Assembly (NCBI GenBank): GCA_018292915.2
Contig: JACVVK020000092.1
Coordinates: forward strand, 1,536,001 to 1,600,000
Length of the DNA stretch: 64,000 nucleotides
DNA from: Batillaria attramentaria
Taxonomy: Eukaryota > Mollusca > Gastropoda > Batillariidae
Direction of reading: 5' to 3'
Shown in pieces: positions 36,116 through 55,516 of the stretch. A program made the translations under genes and the position numbers. The notes under the pieces are model-generated. The model was not told the origin of the DNA. It searched no databases and was given only the letters and a program-made list of their open reading frames with translations. Each line of letters opens with the position of its first letter. Position 1 is the first letter of the stretch.

Positions 36116-37759
36116 GGCAGTAATTGTAGTCTCCTTTCTGTTTATGCCAGAAAGCCACTTCACCTGACCCAAATCCACTCTCGTCACCTTTGGCTCTCTT
36201 GTTCGCAAAAAGTCCTAGCTTCACTTGTAGCTTGTCCTTACGCCAGTACTTCAAGGTAATAGGAACAACAATTTTGTTGTTTTTGTATTGGTCTTAACAC
36301 TACAGACCCCCCCCCCCCCACACACACCTCTCTCTCTCTCTCTCACACACACACACCTAGGCCGTCCCTTATCTTGGCTAGTGTCAGACACACTGGTAGG
36401 TGATGAACAGTCTTTTGTCACTGTCGTGTTACTTGTTCAGTCTGACAAATGATGGACTGTGGATGTTGCGTAAGAGCCAAAGCTGGCCACTGTCAAACCT
36501 CTGATGACGTACTGTGCTTCGGGCTCTGTGCTAATTGCCTACAGTCGCTTGAGGTGGTCATCACCATAGTGTGTGTGTGTGTGTGTGTGAGTGCGTGCGT
36601 GCGTGCGTGCGTGCATGAATCTATGATCCAAAGGCGTCTCCTCCTTACAGACCCTCACGATCTTCACTTCACTAATAAACACACATCCCCTCCCACTGAA
36701 TGGGGTGGACATCAAGACATATATTTTCCCCTGACCAGCAAAGTCGATTGATCATTACGACACTGGGTTTGGTTTTCACACTAAGCATCACCACACTTCT
36801 TTTACCTAGCATGTAGAAATTGGCTCTGACAAGCAGTTACATTGCAGTCTCCTGCTCCTTTGAGAAGAAAATGTAAAAAGACATACAAACATGGGCACCT
36901 CATGGGCTCATGCACATCTCACACAAAAAAAATAAAAAAATCAAGAAAATGAAAAACTGGTCAAGTTCCACATTCTCACCAATTTATTGGCTCCGCGGAT
37001 GACATGAAATAGCACCAGCATGTTCATTTTTTTGATAATCTGACTTCAAAATTTATTGCAATACAACTCATCATTATCAGTAAAGTGTGTGTATGTGTGC
37101 ATGTGAATGTGTGTGCTACTGTCCAAACCATTCTTGACATGCTACACAATGACAAATCTACAGAACTTGAAACGAAGCGAAGCCAAATTTCCCAAGTCCT
37201 GTGTTCATACTGTCTATTGGAACCGAACATACAAACAATACAAAACAGTAATTAGAATACAATTTTCATCTAATCTGTGGCTTTGGTAACTGAAGTTTGA
37301 ACTCATGACTGAACCTCACACCCAAAGACAGTGGTAGCGTCCCCTTAGGCAGGGGACATACAACGAAGAATGTGAAGGTACCAGCACATGTATGTACATT
37401 TACAGTCTTTTCCTGGTACTGGTACATGTACTGGGATATTTTTTGGTCCCAGTACCGTAGTAATGTTGTTGTCTGCACCCTGCCCGTGACACTAATTTCT
37501 TCTTGTACTGTAGGTAGTGCCAAGTGTTTCTTCATGCAGAGTATCACAGACTAAAGTACAAGAATACTGCTTTGCAGAGGTCACACCATAATGCTGGATC
37601 CCGCCAAAAACTGAACAATTATAAGCGAACAAATGAAGACAGCATGGACAAAGGAATGATGAACGAGATCAATCATGTAACCCCCCCCCACCCCCCCCCC
37701 AAAAAAAGAAGAAGAAAAAAACCAAAACAAAAGTGAATGAATATCTGCGCAATTGCAAA
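36116..37759. other. Intergenic / 3' flank of DCAF4
   Basis: No exon was supported. It holds C-run/(CA)n/(CT)n tracts (36306-36356) and a short (GT)n/(GTGC)n (36570-36615). A minus-strand AATAAA (plus TTTATT 37052-37057) is a possible poly-A signal for DCAF4, about 700 bp past its stop. Confidence 0.35.
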
Positions 37760-40659
37760 TCACCGAGTTGTTATCACAGACATCCAAGGATGACACCATC
37801 TGTCAGTCACAACTTCCCTGCAAGCACTGTCCACTTCATCCCCTTCCAGCCCAGACCCATAAAGATAGAACTTGTCCGACACACCCATGATGAGCCCAGC
37901 GTTGCCTGGACGACCAGCCCAGTGAGTGGAAAACTGAAGGGCTGGGATGGTGTCCCGTGAGGCCTGGCACGGGGGTGGAATTGACATGACAAGCTTTCCT
38001 GTGTCCAGTTTCCATACTTTGCTGTAGCAGTCCTGGCCAGCTGTGAAGACATATAAACACATTTGAGTCAAACTAATGCTAATGATAAGACTTTTCCTGA
38101 TTTGTTAAAAAAAAGTACCTTATTATCCTTTCTGGGAAATTAGGGTTGCTTCCACTAGTGAAAGCGTATGTCACAGCGGTGCAGTGAAGCCCATCTATTT
38201 TCAAATCGTTTTTTTCAATGCATTTTTTAAAACTGCAAAGAAGTGTTTGTTTTGTTTTTAAAAAATGGACAAATAGTCTACACAAAACAAAACCACAAAT
38301 CAAATAGAATTTTTTAAATTGGAGAAGTAGTTTGGTCATAACAGGGCAGTGAAAAACAGCCTCTATGACAAGCAAAATATGAGGAAACCCACCTCCATAG
38401 AGTATGGACTCTGTCTCGTCAATGTAGAATGGAAGTTTGGTGTACTGGTTGTAGAGGCCGTCATAGCTGATCACTGCTCTTCGCATTCTTAAGTCCCACT
38501 TGTTTATCTGGACAAACACAGATTTATATTGAAACAAACAAAATAAATACCCCACAAAAAAAGAAAGAAAGAAAGAAAAAAAAACCCAGAAAAAGAAGAT
38601 GCAGACCACTCTTCCCCAGCCCAGAAGAAGAGCATTTTGTCTTGAGCCTCAAGAGACAAAAAACCCCCTCAAAAGACCAAAATACAGTACTCAAATATAC
38701 TATACCCCCCCCCCCCAAGTCTCCTGGATCTAGCACAAATATTTGTACAAGGTACAACTGATACAAGGTGTTTCACTTCAACTGATGTTGTATGCTGACC
38801 TTTCCAGTGAAGTCACTTGCGTACAGGTAAGTCTCGTCCAAGGACAGACGCAGGCAGGCAAGTGAGGACTTGTGCGACATAAGTGTTGTTGGAAATGTTG
38901 AACTGCTGCGAAGGTCATGCAGTAAGATCTGACCCCGCCGTGTCCCAGTGTACATCAAACTCCCACCGTCTTCCTATACAGAGAAAATAGGTTGTGAGAA
39001 TGAATAACATGCTGTATCTGGCAGTTAAAACACAAGGTTTCAGATGATACTGACAAGTCTTTGAATTTTGATCCATTATAAACCTCTTATGATTTACACA
39101 AGTTGTATCACCCAAGATCTAGTGCTTTATCTCCTTTTATCAAATGTTCTATTGAAGAACTTCTGTTTTCATGGTGTGAAACTTGGTTATGCTGAAAGGA
39201 TATCAAGTTTTTCCAGCATGTGTCTTGTATTGTTCATGTCCTCTACTAAAACTAAACCCTTGTTTACTTCAAACGAAGTTGCCAGAGAGGATGTTAATGC
39301 CATAGTTTATGCACTTCGATGCAATCCAGTCAAAGAAGTATTACCAGCAGGTACACAAAACTGATCAGACTTCATTTGAAACGGTTGTCAGTGATTTTGT
39401 AACGGATGTCTTTTTCATCAACACACATTCAATGATTCTTCAAAGAATGAACACCCCAAAACAGTAAGCAGGCAAAAGAAAAGCTCCGCCATACTCTGGA
39501 GAAAATCTGTGCCAGTGCATCACTGTTGTGTGTCTTGAACTGCCACAAACGCCGCGAGTTGACATCGATAACAATACACCCTTTCTCTGTCCCAACACTG
39601 AACTGCTGTTTCTCATAATTCCATGCACACGTCCATGTTGCTCGAGTTCCCAGGTTGAAATCAGAAACGTGAACGTCATCTCCATACTCCGGGTCAAGGT
39701 TACGGATGAAGGCGAGGCTGTACGCTTGGCCCGTGTGGCACATGGTTGTGTACAAGACATACTTCTTGCTCGGAAACTGAGGCATATCTGCCCACGTAAT
39801 GTTGGTGATTTTGCTCCATGACTGCATGACAGTTGTTCCAGAAGGATCAAACTCCACAGACAGATGGCCAGGGCAAGTTCTTGGAGTTTCCCTCAAGGTG
39901 ACGAGCTGAAGGCGCTGAATCACGCTCTCTCTCACTGACCACAGACACAGAACTTTATCGTGGTGCCTGCTCTTCTCCATCTGATGCATGTGCTCCAGTT
40001 TCTCGTAAATACCCTGAGGATCGGGAAACACGTCTGCGCAGCCCACTGGCTTTAGGCCTGATACTGAGTCATAGGCAAACATCTTCTGCAGTCTGGTGCC
40101 GCTCACTTCATTTCTTTGGTAAGCACCCAACAGCGCATTGCCTAGAGTCTGGCATGTCCTCAGCTTTCTAACAGATGGTGCTGCACATTCTGATTGGGAA
40201 GCTGTTGCCAAAGTCTGTGTTGCTGATCTTGTGTTGCTGGCACCAGACTTGAATTCCCTCAAATCTTTTTGGCGCTGCGCCTCTGCTTTGTCTCTGGCAA
40301 TCGTTTCCTTGGTGACAACATTACAGTTGCCACTGGTGGGCAGGATCTTGAAGTACCTCTGCTTCTCAGGATCATAGTAAAACCCGGGAATATCTGAAGC
40401 TTGTCAAGGATAAACTGTTACACAGGCAGAAATAGCCATGGCATAAAATATCAGTTATATGAATTATCAATTGCCACCTGGTCAGTACGGCATCCACCCA
40501 AAATTCAATTACAGTATCAACCGCTAGTGATACCAAACAACAAAACCCCCAAAAGAACTACTTTTAAACAAGATGGCCACTGACCAGCCCAATATGTTGT
40601 TTCCATTTAATCACCTGCTGTCGTCATGGTCGTTCTTTTGTAATGCCATGTATACGGGA

Positions 40660-40722
<63 letters not shown>

Positions 40723-41626
40723 CTCTCTCTCTCTCTCAATGGAAACAACTGACCGGGCTTGTCAGACCAATCTTGGTTTTGGAAGAGAGACGTCAAGTTG
40801 TTTTCTTTGAAATCTATGACGTTTTCCTCATTGGGATGACGCATAATACATTTGACGTAATAACTTTGACTCGGATACAATTCTTGCAATGAAAGCAGCC
40901 CCATGAAAATTGAAGTGTTGCTGCTGCGCAGTGTAAAGATCGAATTTATACCGGCTCAATGTGTTTAACAGACAAGTCTGCGCGGCGAACGTTTTTTCAC
41001 TATGTGTTATGTCTGCTGCGCGCGCGCGCACACAGACACACACAGACATACGCGCGCGCGCACGCACGCAGACTTGCGCGAGCCGCGTTTGTGCATGTGC
41101 TCCATTGAGACCTATGTGGTGTTCTCTCACTCTACTATGCTATTGAATGAGAGTCAGTGGAAAAAACAAAGCTCACTACATCAATGAAACTCCCGCTTTC
41201 CCCGTCTACAAATAGAGAACTTCCGAAAAGTGACGACACACCCCCACGTCAATCAAACATGACGTCGGCAAACTGACACTGATACAGTTTTGCGTCAGTG
41301 CGCGTGTGCCTTTTCTGCGATCTTTGTGAGGCGTGTGGCTTGTGTAAAGGAAATGTGCTTCGAGTACAAATTTTCGAGTCAACTGACGACAACGGCTGCA
41401 GTGAATTTTTCTAATTTTTTTTGTATATTTTTTATGGCACCCCAGGCTCATTATCTATGTATAGCAGGAGCGATTTTGAGATCTAAAGTGTGTTCACCAG
41501 CACTTTCATCAGGTACGGCTTACGCCAAAAGTATACAAGATGGCCACTGACCAGCCCAATATGTTGTTTCCATTTAATCACCTGCTGTCGTCACGGTCGT
41601 TCTTTTGTAATGCCATGTATTCGGGA

Positions 41627-41680
<54 letters not shown>

Positions 41681-44600
41681 CACTCTCTCTCTCTCTCTGA
41701 ATGGAAACAACTGACCGGGCTTGTCAGACCAATCTTGGTTTTGGAAGACGTCAAGTTGTTTTCTTTGAAATCTATGACGTTTTCCTCATTGGGATGACGC
41801 ATAATACATTTGACGTAATAACTTTGACTCGGATACAATTCTTGCAATGAAAGCAGCCCCATGAAAATTGAAGTGTTGCTGCTGCGCAGTGTACAGATCG
41901 AATTTATACCGGCTCAATGTGTTTAACAGACAAGTCTGCGCGGCGAACGTTTTTTCACTATGTGTTATATCTGCTGCGCGTGCGCGCACACAGACACACA
42001 CAGACATACGCGCGCGCGCATGCACGCACGCACGCAGACTTGCGCGAGCCGCGTTTGTGCATGTGCTCCATTGAGACCTATGTGGTGTTCTCTCACTCTA
42101 CTATGCTATTGAGTGAGAGTCAGTGGGAAAAACAAAGCTCACTACATCAATGAAACTCCCGCTTTCCCCGTCTACAAATAGAGAACTTCCGAAAAGTGAC
42201 GACACACCCCCACGTCAATCAAACATGACGTCGGCAAACTGACGCTGATACAGTTTTGCGTCAGTGCGCGTGTGCCTTTTCTGCGATGTTTGTGAGGCGT
42301 GTGGCTTGTGTAAAGGAAATGTGCTTCGAGTACAAATTTTCGAGTCAACTGACGACAACGGCTGCAGTGAATTTTTCTAATTTTTTTGTATATTTTTTAT
42401 GGCACCCCAGGCTCATTATCTATGTATAGTAGGAGCGATTTTGAGATCTAAAGTGTGTTCACCAGCACTTTCATCAGGTACGGCTTACGCCAAAAGTATA
42501 AAAGCGACAACCTCCAAAATTCACTCAGTTGAGAGTCCATACTCACGCTATCTATGTCCCAAAAATGGAGTGGTTTAGGTAAATATTACGCCTTTAAACG
42601 CCAGAAAGCCACTTTTTTTGAAAAGGGCGATAACTCGCAAATCATGTGTGCAATCGTACCCTGGATCGGGCCTTCTATTCAACAATCTTGATTCATTTAG
42701 AAACCCCAAATTTGAAATCGATCGGTTCAGTATTTTCGGAGAAATAGGCATCTGAACTGGGTTCACATGCAATGTCAACTCAGGCTCGGTTTACATGAAA
42801 ACTATAAGAGCAACCATTTTCTAGTAGTGACTCTGTTCAGAGTCCGTATTCAAGCTATCTACTGCCAAAAAATTGAGTGATTTAAATAAATATTACGCCT
42901 GTACACGAAAGACAACCAACTTGTCTCAAAAGGGCGATAACTCCCAAATCACTTAAGCAATCATCACACGCTTGGTTCCTCTAATGTAACATTTTGATAT
43001 ATTTGGATACCCCAAATTTGAAGCCATTCGGTTAAGTATTTTCGAAGAAACGGGCCCGGACACAATTCACACACACACGCACACACATCCACACAGACGG
43101 CACTCACTGAGGAGGAGAAGTGCGTTCGGCGCACTATACATGCCAGCATCGATGACGTACGTTTTCTTACGTCATTGTCAGAGTTACACTTGCATAATCG
43201 TCTCTGCGGGAGATCGGCAGTGACGTGCGTTTGTACCACAGATGCTTGCCCATGAATGTGGAAAATTTAGCCCGTCCTATGATGTTGTTTCCATTACTAT
43301 GGAAACAACATAAAAAGCGACAACCTCCAAAATTCACTCAGTTGAGAGTCTGTATTCATGCTATCTATGTCCCAAAAATGGAGTGGTTTAGGTAAATATT
43401 ACGCCTTTAAACGCCAGAAAGCCACTTTTTTTTTAAAAGGGCGGTAACTCGCAAATCATGTGTGCAATCGTACCTGGATCGGGCCTTCTATTCAACAATC
43501 TTGATTCATTTAGAAACCCCAAATTTGAAATCGATCGGTTTAGTATTTTCGGAGAAATAGGCATCTGAACTGGGTTCACATGCAATGTCAACTCAGGCTC
43601 GGTTTACATGAAAACTATAAGAGCGACCATTTTCTAGTAGTGAATCAATTCAGAGTCCGTATTCAAGCTATCTACTGCCAAAAAATTGAGTGATTTAAAT
43701 AAATATTACGCCTGTACACGAAAGACAACCAACTTGTCTCAAAAGGGCGATAACTCCCAAATCACTTAAGCAATCATCACACGCTTGAATCGTCTAATGT
43801 AACATTTTGATAAATTTGGATACCCCAAATTTGAAGCCATTCGGTTAAGTATCTTCGAAGAAACGGGCCCGGACACAATTCACACACGCACACACATCCG
43901 CACAGACGGCACTCACTGAGGAGGAGAAGTGCGTTCGGAACACCATACGCGTCAGCATCGATGACGCAAGTTTTCTTACGTCATTGTCAGAGTTACACTT
44001 GCATAATCGTCTCTGCGGGAGATCGGCAGTGACGTGCGTTTGTACCACAGATGCTTGCCTATGAACGTGGAAATTTTAGCCCGTCCTATTATGTTGTTTC
44101 CATTACTATGGAAACAACATAAAAACCAAACAAAACGGTTTCTTACCATGATAAAAAGGTGGGATAAGAATAAAAATACTGCAGCCTGAAACCAAAATGT
44201 CTGGGTGCAGTAAAATCAGAATTAAGCCTTTTCAGACAGCGATTTCAAACTGTCTACACAAGGATACCCAGTGAGGAGGCTGGAGATGTTTGGTGGGAAT
44301 CCGATGCAGAGTCACTCCGACGTTTTCCTTTGGTACTGCTGTACGGCCGTCCTGCTTCAGCAGCCTGCCTGTGTTGAAACTGACCAGGATGATGCTTACC
44401 TCCCCTTCTATGTGACTGTGTTGACGTCTTCCCCCTTTTCTGAGGTGGGGTGTGTTCTGGGCCTGGTCCCCATTTCTGGCGTCTCCTTGGGGAAAAACTG
44501 CGACATGTGTTTTCAAAATCTGAAGCAGATGTCCGAGATCTTTTCTGCGGAGATGGGGAATTATACCTGAGATCTTTATGTGACTGAACAGACACATCAC

Positions 44601-45012
44601 TTTGGGTGGTTTTGGTCTTCTTTCGTTTGTCATGTCTTTGCTGAGGTTGGTTCTGTGAACTGTGTAGACTGTCATGTCTTTGCTGAGGATGGTTCTGTGA
44701 ACTGTGTGGACTGTCATGTCTTTGCTGAGGTTGGTTCTGCGAACTGTGTGGACCATCTCTTGACAGCCTAGGACTGCCACTGCCAGAAGCATGATCAGTA
44801 GCGTTAATCCTGGAGGGTGAAGGTGTGAATGTAGCCTTAGATGTCTGTCTACTGGAGGCGCTGGTGGTTTTTGGTGAGCTCGATGTGAAGATCACGCTAC
44901 TGCCTGCCACAGTCTGGGAGCAACGACCATCCTGATGGTCACCAGTTCCACTAGTGGCGCTCCCATCATCCTCTGTTCTTGTTTTGTGCCTTTTCCTACG
45001 ATTCCTCCCCAT
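37760..45012 (-). CDS. DCAF4: DDB1- and CUL4-associated factor 4 (WD40 protein, WDR21)
   Basis: Five minus-strand exons, 45012-44268, 40393-39495, 38973-38800, 38507-38393 and 38040-37760, join in one frame of 2214 nt (737 residues) with GT-AG introns. Exon 1 encodes a basic, low-complexity Ser/Gln/Arg-rich N-terminus starting MGRNRRKRHK, with three in-frame 14-residue repeats (PHSSQNQPQQRHDS). Exon 2 begins with the family signature IPGFYYDPEKQRYFKILP, followed by GNCN.VTKE. WD-repeat landmarks follow: TWTCAWN, NSDALAQ, GTRRGQILLHDLR, ASDFTGK, KWDLR, and GAGQDCYSKVW. Known role: substrate receptor that docks on DDB1 in CUL4 ubiquitin ligases, mainly nuclear. The N-terminus is longer than in vertebrate DCAF4. 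Intron 1 holds a 3.5-kb composite repeat. Confidence 0.93.
40568..42499. repeat. Tandem duplication of a 967-bp unit (DCAF4 intron 1)
   Basis: Copy 1 is 40568-41534 and copy 2 is 41535 to about 42499. They are nearly identical, with differences mainly in the internal (CA)n(CT)n and CGCG/CACG tracts. Each begins ACAAGATGGCCACTGACC, carries ATGTTGTTTCC 27 bases in, and ends TACGCCAAAAGTATA. Confidence 0.93.
42500..44121. repeat. Tandem duplication of an 813-bp unit with internal sub-repeats (DCAF4 intron 1)
   Basis: Copy A is 42500-43312 and copy B is 43313-44121. Both end in the hairpin ATGTTGTTTCC...GGAAACAACAT. Within each copy two diverged sub-repeats occur (in A about 42551-42760 and 42860-43070). 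They share AAATATTACGCCT, AAAAGGGCGATAACTC and ACCCCAAATTTGAA.C. The terminal word matches the one near the start of the upstream 967-bp unit, suggesting one composite element. Confidence 0.9.
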
Positions 45013-46227
45013 GATGCTAACCGGATCTCACTTTGGTACTGCACACACACACACACCAGAGACACAACACCAACACAAATCAATGTATCATAGATCAAAA
45101 TAGGGCAATACTTACAAAAACTACTAGCACATAAATAAAAAAGATTATGATTGGCATATTGTTGTCTGGCACTATAGATCCGAGGTACATTGTTCTAAAA
45201 ATATTACATGTACCGTCGTAGCAATTTCGATCAGCACTAAAAGGTAAGACTGTGAAGATCAGTGTAGACAGAAGTGTATCCGGCGTTCAGCAACGAAATG
45301 CTGATTTAAACGGTCTGCTCTCTACGACGGAGTACGTGTACGTACTTGGCGGTGGAAGCAGCACAAAAGTCAATAAAAAGGCACAGCTCTTCCTTTTTAC
45401 TGGAAAGTGATTCATTCAACAAGTGATTGTCATGCCGCAAAGTTTACTCACGGAGTTTACTCAGCTGGCCATAACACAAAGCTAAAGCTACCTTTTCAAC
45501 TTGAATTCCTAAACTGTGGAAATTCTTACTTCTCACGAGACTGGGGCGCCAAATGCAAATTATATGCGGGTGTGCTGCACACTGGGAAAACCTGTTACTG
45601 GTATTAGCTCTTAGTCAGTGCGAATTTTGTGGAATTTTGAATGGTGTACGGCACTGCCTGACAGTATGAAGAATATGTCGGATCATAACATTGGAACTGA
45701 AGAGTCATAACAACAACAACAACTTGACAACAACAACAACAACAACAAACTGAATCATTATTAGTGTCCATTAAATGTTACAATAAGAAATGGAAACTAG
45801 TTTGTCTTACAGCTCATAACAGAACAAAGTATAAGTCAAATTAAGACATAGCATGCAAACACTGACTAACTGACACCGTATAAAGACTAGGGTTAATCTA
45901 CCTAAACCGATGACAGCCCGGCGAGTACGCAAAGAACTTGAACTGATTGTCTCTTCAGTCTTATCTCCTTCACACTGAGTGCGCGTATTACGAACATAAA
46001 TAGGCCGGTCCGCATAACTGACGTAAGTTCAAGACCGTTTGTACAAATCCGCCGGCGCGGCCGTAAAGATAATACTACGCCGTGTTGCGGCCGGGCTTGG
46101 TACTGACTAGCTATAGTCTTACCCTCTTTTATAAATAGTTTTTACACAATACTGACCTCAGTACCGCTGCAGAATTATATTTACGCTCTGAACAAGCCGT
46201 ATGAAGCTGAGTGTGGACTGATAGAAA
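45013..46227. other. Divergent intergenic region between DCAF4 and the ependymin-related genes
   Basis: The two flanking genes are transcribed away from each other across about 1.2 kb, which probably contains both promoters. It shows (CAA)n at 45710-45748 and a CG-rich stretch at 46035-46095. No exon, RNA gene or transposon was recognised. Confidence 0.4.
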
Positions 46228-52536
<6,309 letters not shown>

Positions 52537-52556
52537 GTGAGACCAGAATTATTTAG

Positions 52557-54115
52557 AGGAGGGAGGACAGTTTTTTTTTTGTGGGGTGGGGGGGGGGGGG
52601 GGGTCAACTTCCTTTGGGGCACCACGTAGCAAATTCTAATGACTGGGGCACTAGGAAAAGAAAAACGTTCCCAGCATCCAAATATATTATTAGCCCAACC
52701 GGAATTTTTACCTAAAGGGGTAATGCAACCATTTTTACGCTCGTTCTGAGTTGTTTTCGTGGGTATCTATCATCAGCCCACTTAGACACCGGGACAGTGA
52801 CAGCGTCTGTAACGCTGGCACTGAGCCAACAGAAGCGTACACGACGACGTGGCGACCACACTGAGCGCTCCAGTGGTGTTAAAAAAAACAAAAAACGGTC
52901 GCAGAATTTAAATGTTCGACCGCTCGCGCAATGTGTTAAGAACATTGTATCGCATTGAGAGCTGTACAAGTCATCAAGATGGAGTATTATGATCTTACAG
53001 GCGCACTCACGAGTGAAACTGTACCAGAACATAAGCTGGCTTTGCAAAGATGGAGTTTGCCCGTTTAACATGCTTACAAGCTACGATTGTCTTGCAGTAG
53101 AAAACATACAGTTGAACAATATGCAACGCCTTTGTAAAGGCGGGAGATAAAACTCAATATGAGCTAAATTTAACAATGCACAAAGCAATACCAATACCAG
53201 TAACACACCAACTCCCCTCCCCTCCCCCTCCCCACGAGTTACAGAGCCCAGAAAAAATCAAACAAAAAGACACCACCCTCCCCCCCCCCCCCTAAACACC
53301 CCCCCCCAAAAAAAAAACAACAAAAAAAACAACAACAACAACAAAAAAACCCCAAACAACCAAACAAAACAAAACAAAAACCACAAAACCCCAAACAGAA
53401 AACAAAAAACAAAAACAACCAAAAAAAATTCAAACAAACAAACAAACAAACAAACAAACAAACAAACAAACAAACAAACAACAAACAAACAAACAACCCA
53501 AAAAACAACAACAAAAACCAAACAAAAAACAAACAAAACAAAACAAACCAAAACAAAACAAAAGAACAACCAAAAAAATTCCAACAACAACAACCAAAAA
53601 ACAAAAAAACAAACAAACATCAGAGAAAAGTCACCCTCCAAACTCTTCAAAGCTGTACACAAAACACCACGTTGCTTCGAACCGAATGAATTAACAACAA
53701 CAACAACAAAAAAAACAACCAAAAAAAACAACAACAAAAGTCCATGCTTATTTACTTCCAACTCCGTCCGGGGCCAAATATTTGTGTTTTCTCGTTGCCC
53801 AGTCACCCTTCACCCATATGTGGTGGAAAAAGGACGTTAAACCCTCAAACACTACCACCACCATCACCACCACCATGCTTATTTACAGAAGTCACCTGAC
53901 ATTCCAAATGAGAGTCCGTAATTTTTATGTGCAGATTAAGTTTCAGTATGTACGTAGTATGAGTTTGATTACTGCTCGACGCGCATAATGCTTTTCTTCT
54001 GAGACGCTCAAGGCGCCACAGGGCTGGAGGACCAAACAGCGAAAGCCTGCTACTCATAAGCGCTTCTTTATATGCAAACCCCGCTATTCACTCTGGTGCG
54101 AGCGAGAACAGGCAC
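52557..54115. other. Repeat-rich intergenic region, no gene recognised
   Basis: It contains G and C runs (52588-52603, 53281-53292). A block around 52890-52990 recurs in reverse near 63860-63960 (shared GAGCGGTCGAACATT). A 460-bp A/C-only tract and a SINE family 1 fragment (53762-53860, GGACGTTAAACCCTCAAACAC) also lie here. I looked for the missing ependymin last exon here and did not find it. Confidence 0.5.
53292..53740. repeat. A/C-only low-complexity tract with (CAAA)n core
   Basis: About 450 bases consist overwhelmingly of A and C, with a (AAAC)n core at 53430-53490. The open frames read from it on the minus strand (F/V/C/L/G only) are artefacts. Confidence 0.9.
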
Positions 54116-54790
<675 letters not shown>

Positions 54791-54983
54791 ATGACTAGTA
54801 TTTCTGAGAGTTGTTTTCAAATAAACGTCCCATACTGTAGTCTCTTCGGCAGTTCACGTGTAGCCCGAACGCTTGTAGTCACGCCTACTGACTAAAACGA
54901 ATCCTCCATGGCAACCGTACGCAGGGCAAGCTTTTTTTTTTTTTAACCCCTTGACCACTTTGTCAGACACCCACAGGTACTCT

Positions 54984-54984
54984 T

Positions 54985-55017
<33 letters not shown>

Positions 55018-55387
55018 ATTGTATAGGCGCTTTACTCAATTTCGTGAATTGGCTCAAAGCGCCGCGAACTAAACCCAACACGCACGCTCACGTGAATCAC
55101 GCGCATTCTCTCACACACTGGACATAAACACATTACAATCACGTGGTGCGAAGGGTCAGCTCAGCTATTTAAATTTCGGAATTTAGAATTGCATTTATTT
55201 TTCCAGTTTGGTGGGCTGAGCATTTCCAAAGCAGAGGGGGAGGAAGCCGGAGTACCCGGAGAGAACCCCCGACGGTCGGCCCGAATGAACGGTGTCACGT
55301 ACGAGAAGGAAAAATTCTTTGCCCTGAGTGGGACTCGAACCCCCCGACCTCTCGCATTGGTGACCACTAGACCACCGACCGCCCCCG
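54984..55387 (-). mobile_element. tRNA-derived SINE, family 2, inverted copy
   Basis: It is the reverse of 22937-23338, with (AAT)n at 54984-55013, the CGCGAACTAAACCCAACACG block, GGAAGCCGGAGTACCCGGAG, and a tRNA-like head ending at 55387. Confidence 0.85.
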
Positions 55388-55516
55388 TATGGGTTTGTTT
55401 GTCGGAGTACACGTATCTCGTTTGCGCACTTTGATTGGTTAGCATCACCTGTCAATCAGGAACTGGCTGCGTGTCAATTTCCGTGGGGCTGCATACATTA
55501 GACGAGCGCCTTTCCC

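Noticed and set aside
44232..44792. 186-residue minus-strand frame overlapping DCAF4 exon 1
   Set aside because: It is the shadow frame of the real exon. Only the 45012-44268 frame joins in phase to the IPGFYYDP exon.
52998..53068. Candidate last exon for ependymin-related gene 2 after CTTACAG
   Set aside because: The frame is right for about 23 residues, but the peptide lacks the DPxVFxPPxxC end, and the surrounding sequence is a dispersed repeat also present near 63860-63960.
53239..53806. Open frames of F/V/C/L/G only, 125 and 182 residues
   Set aside because: They are the complement of an A/C-only low-complexity tract.
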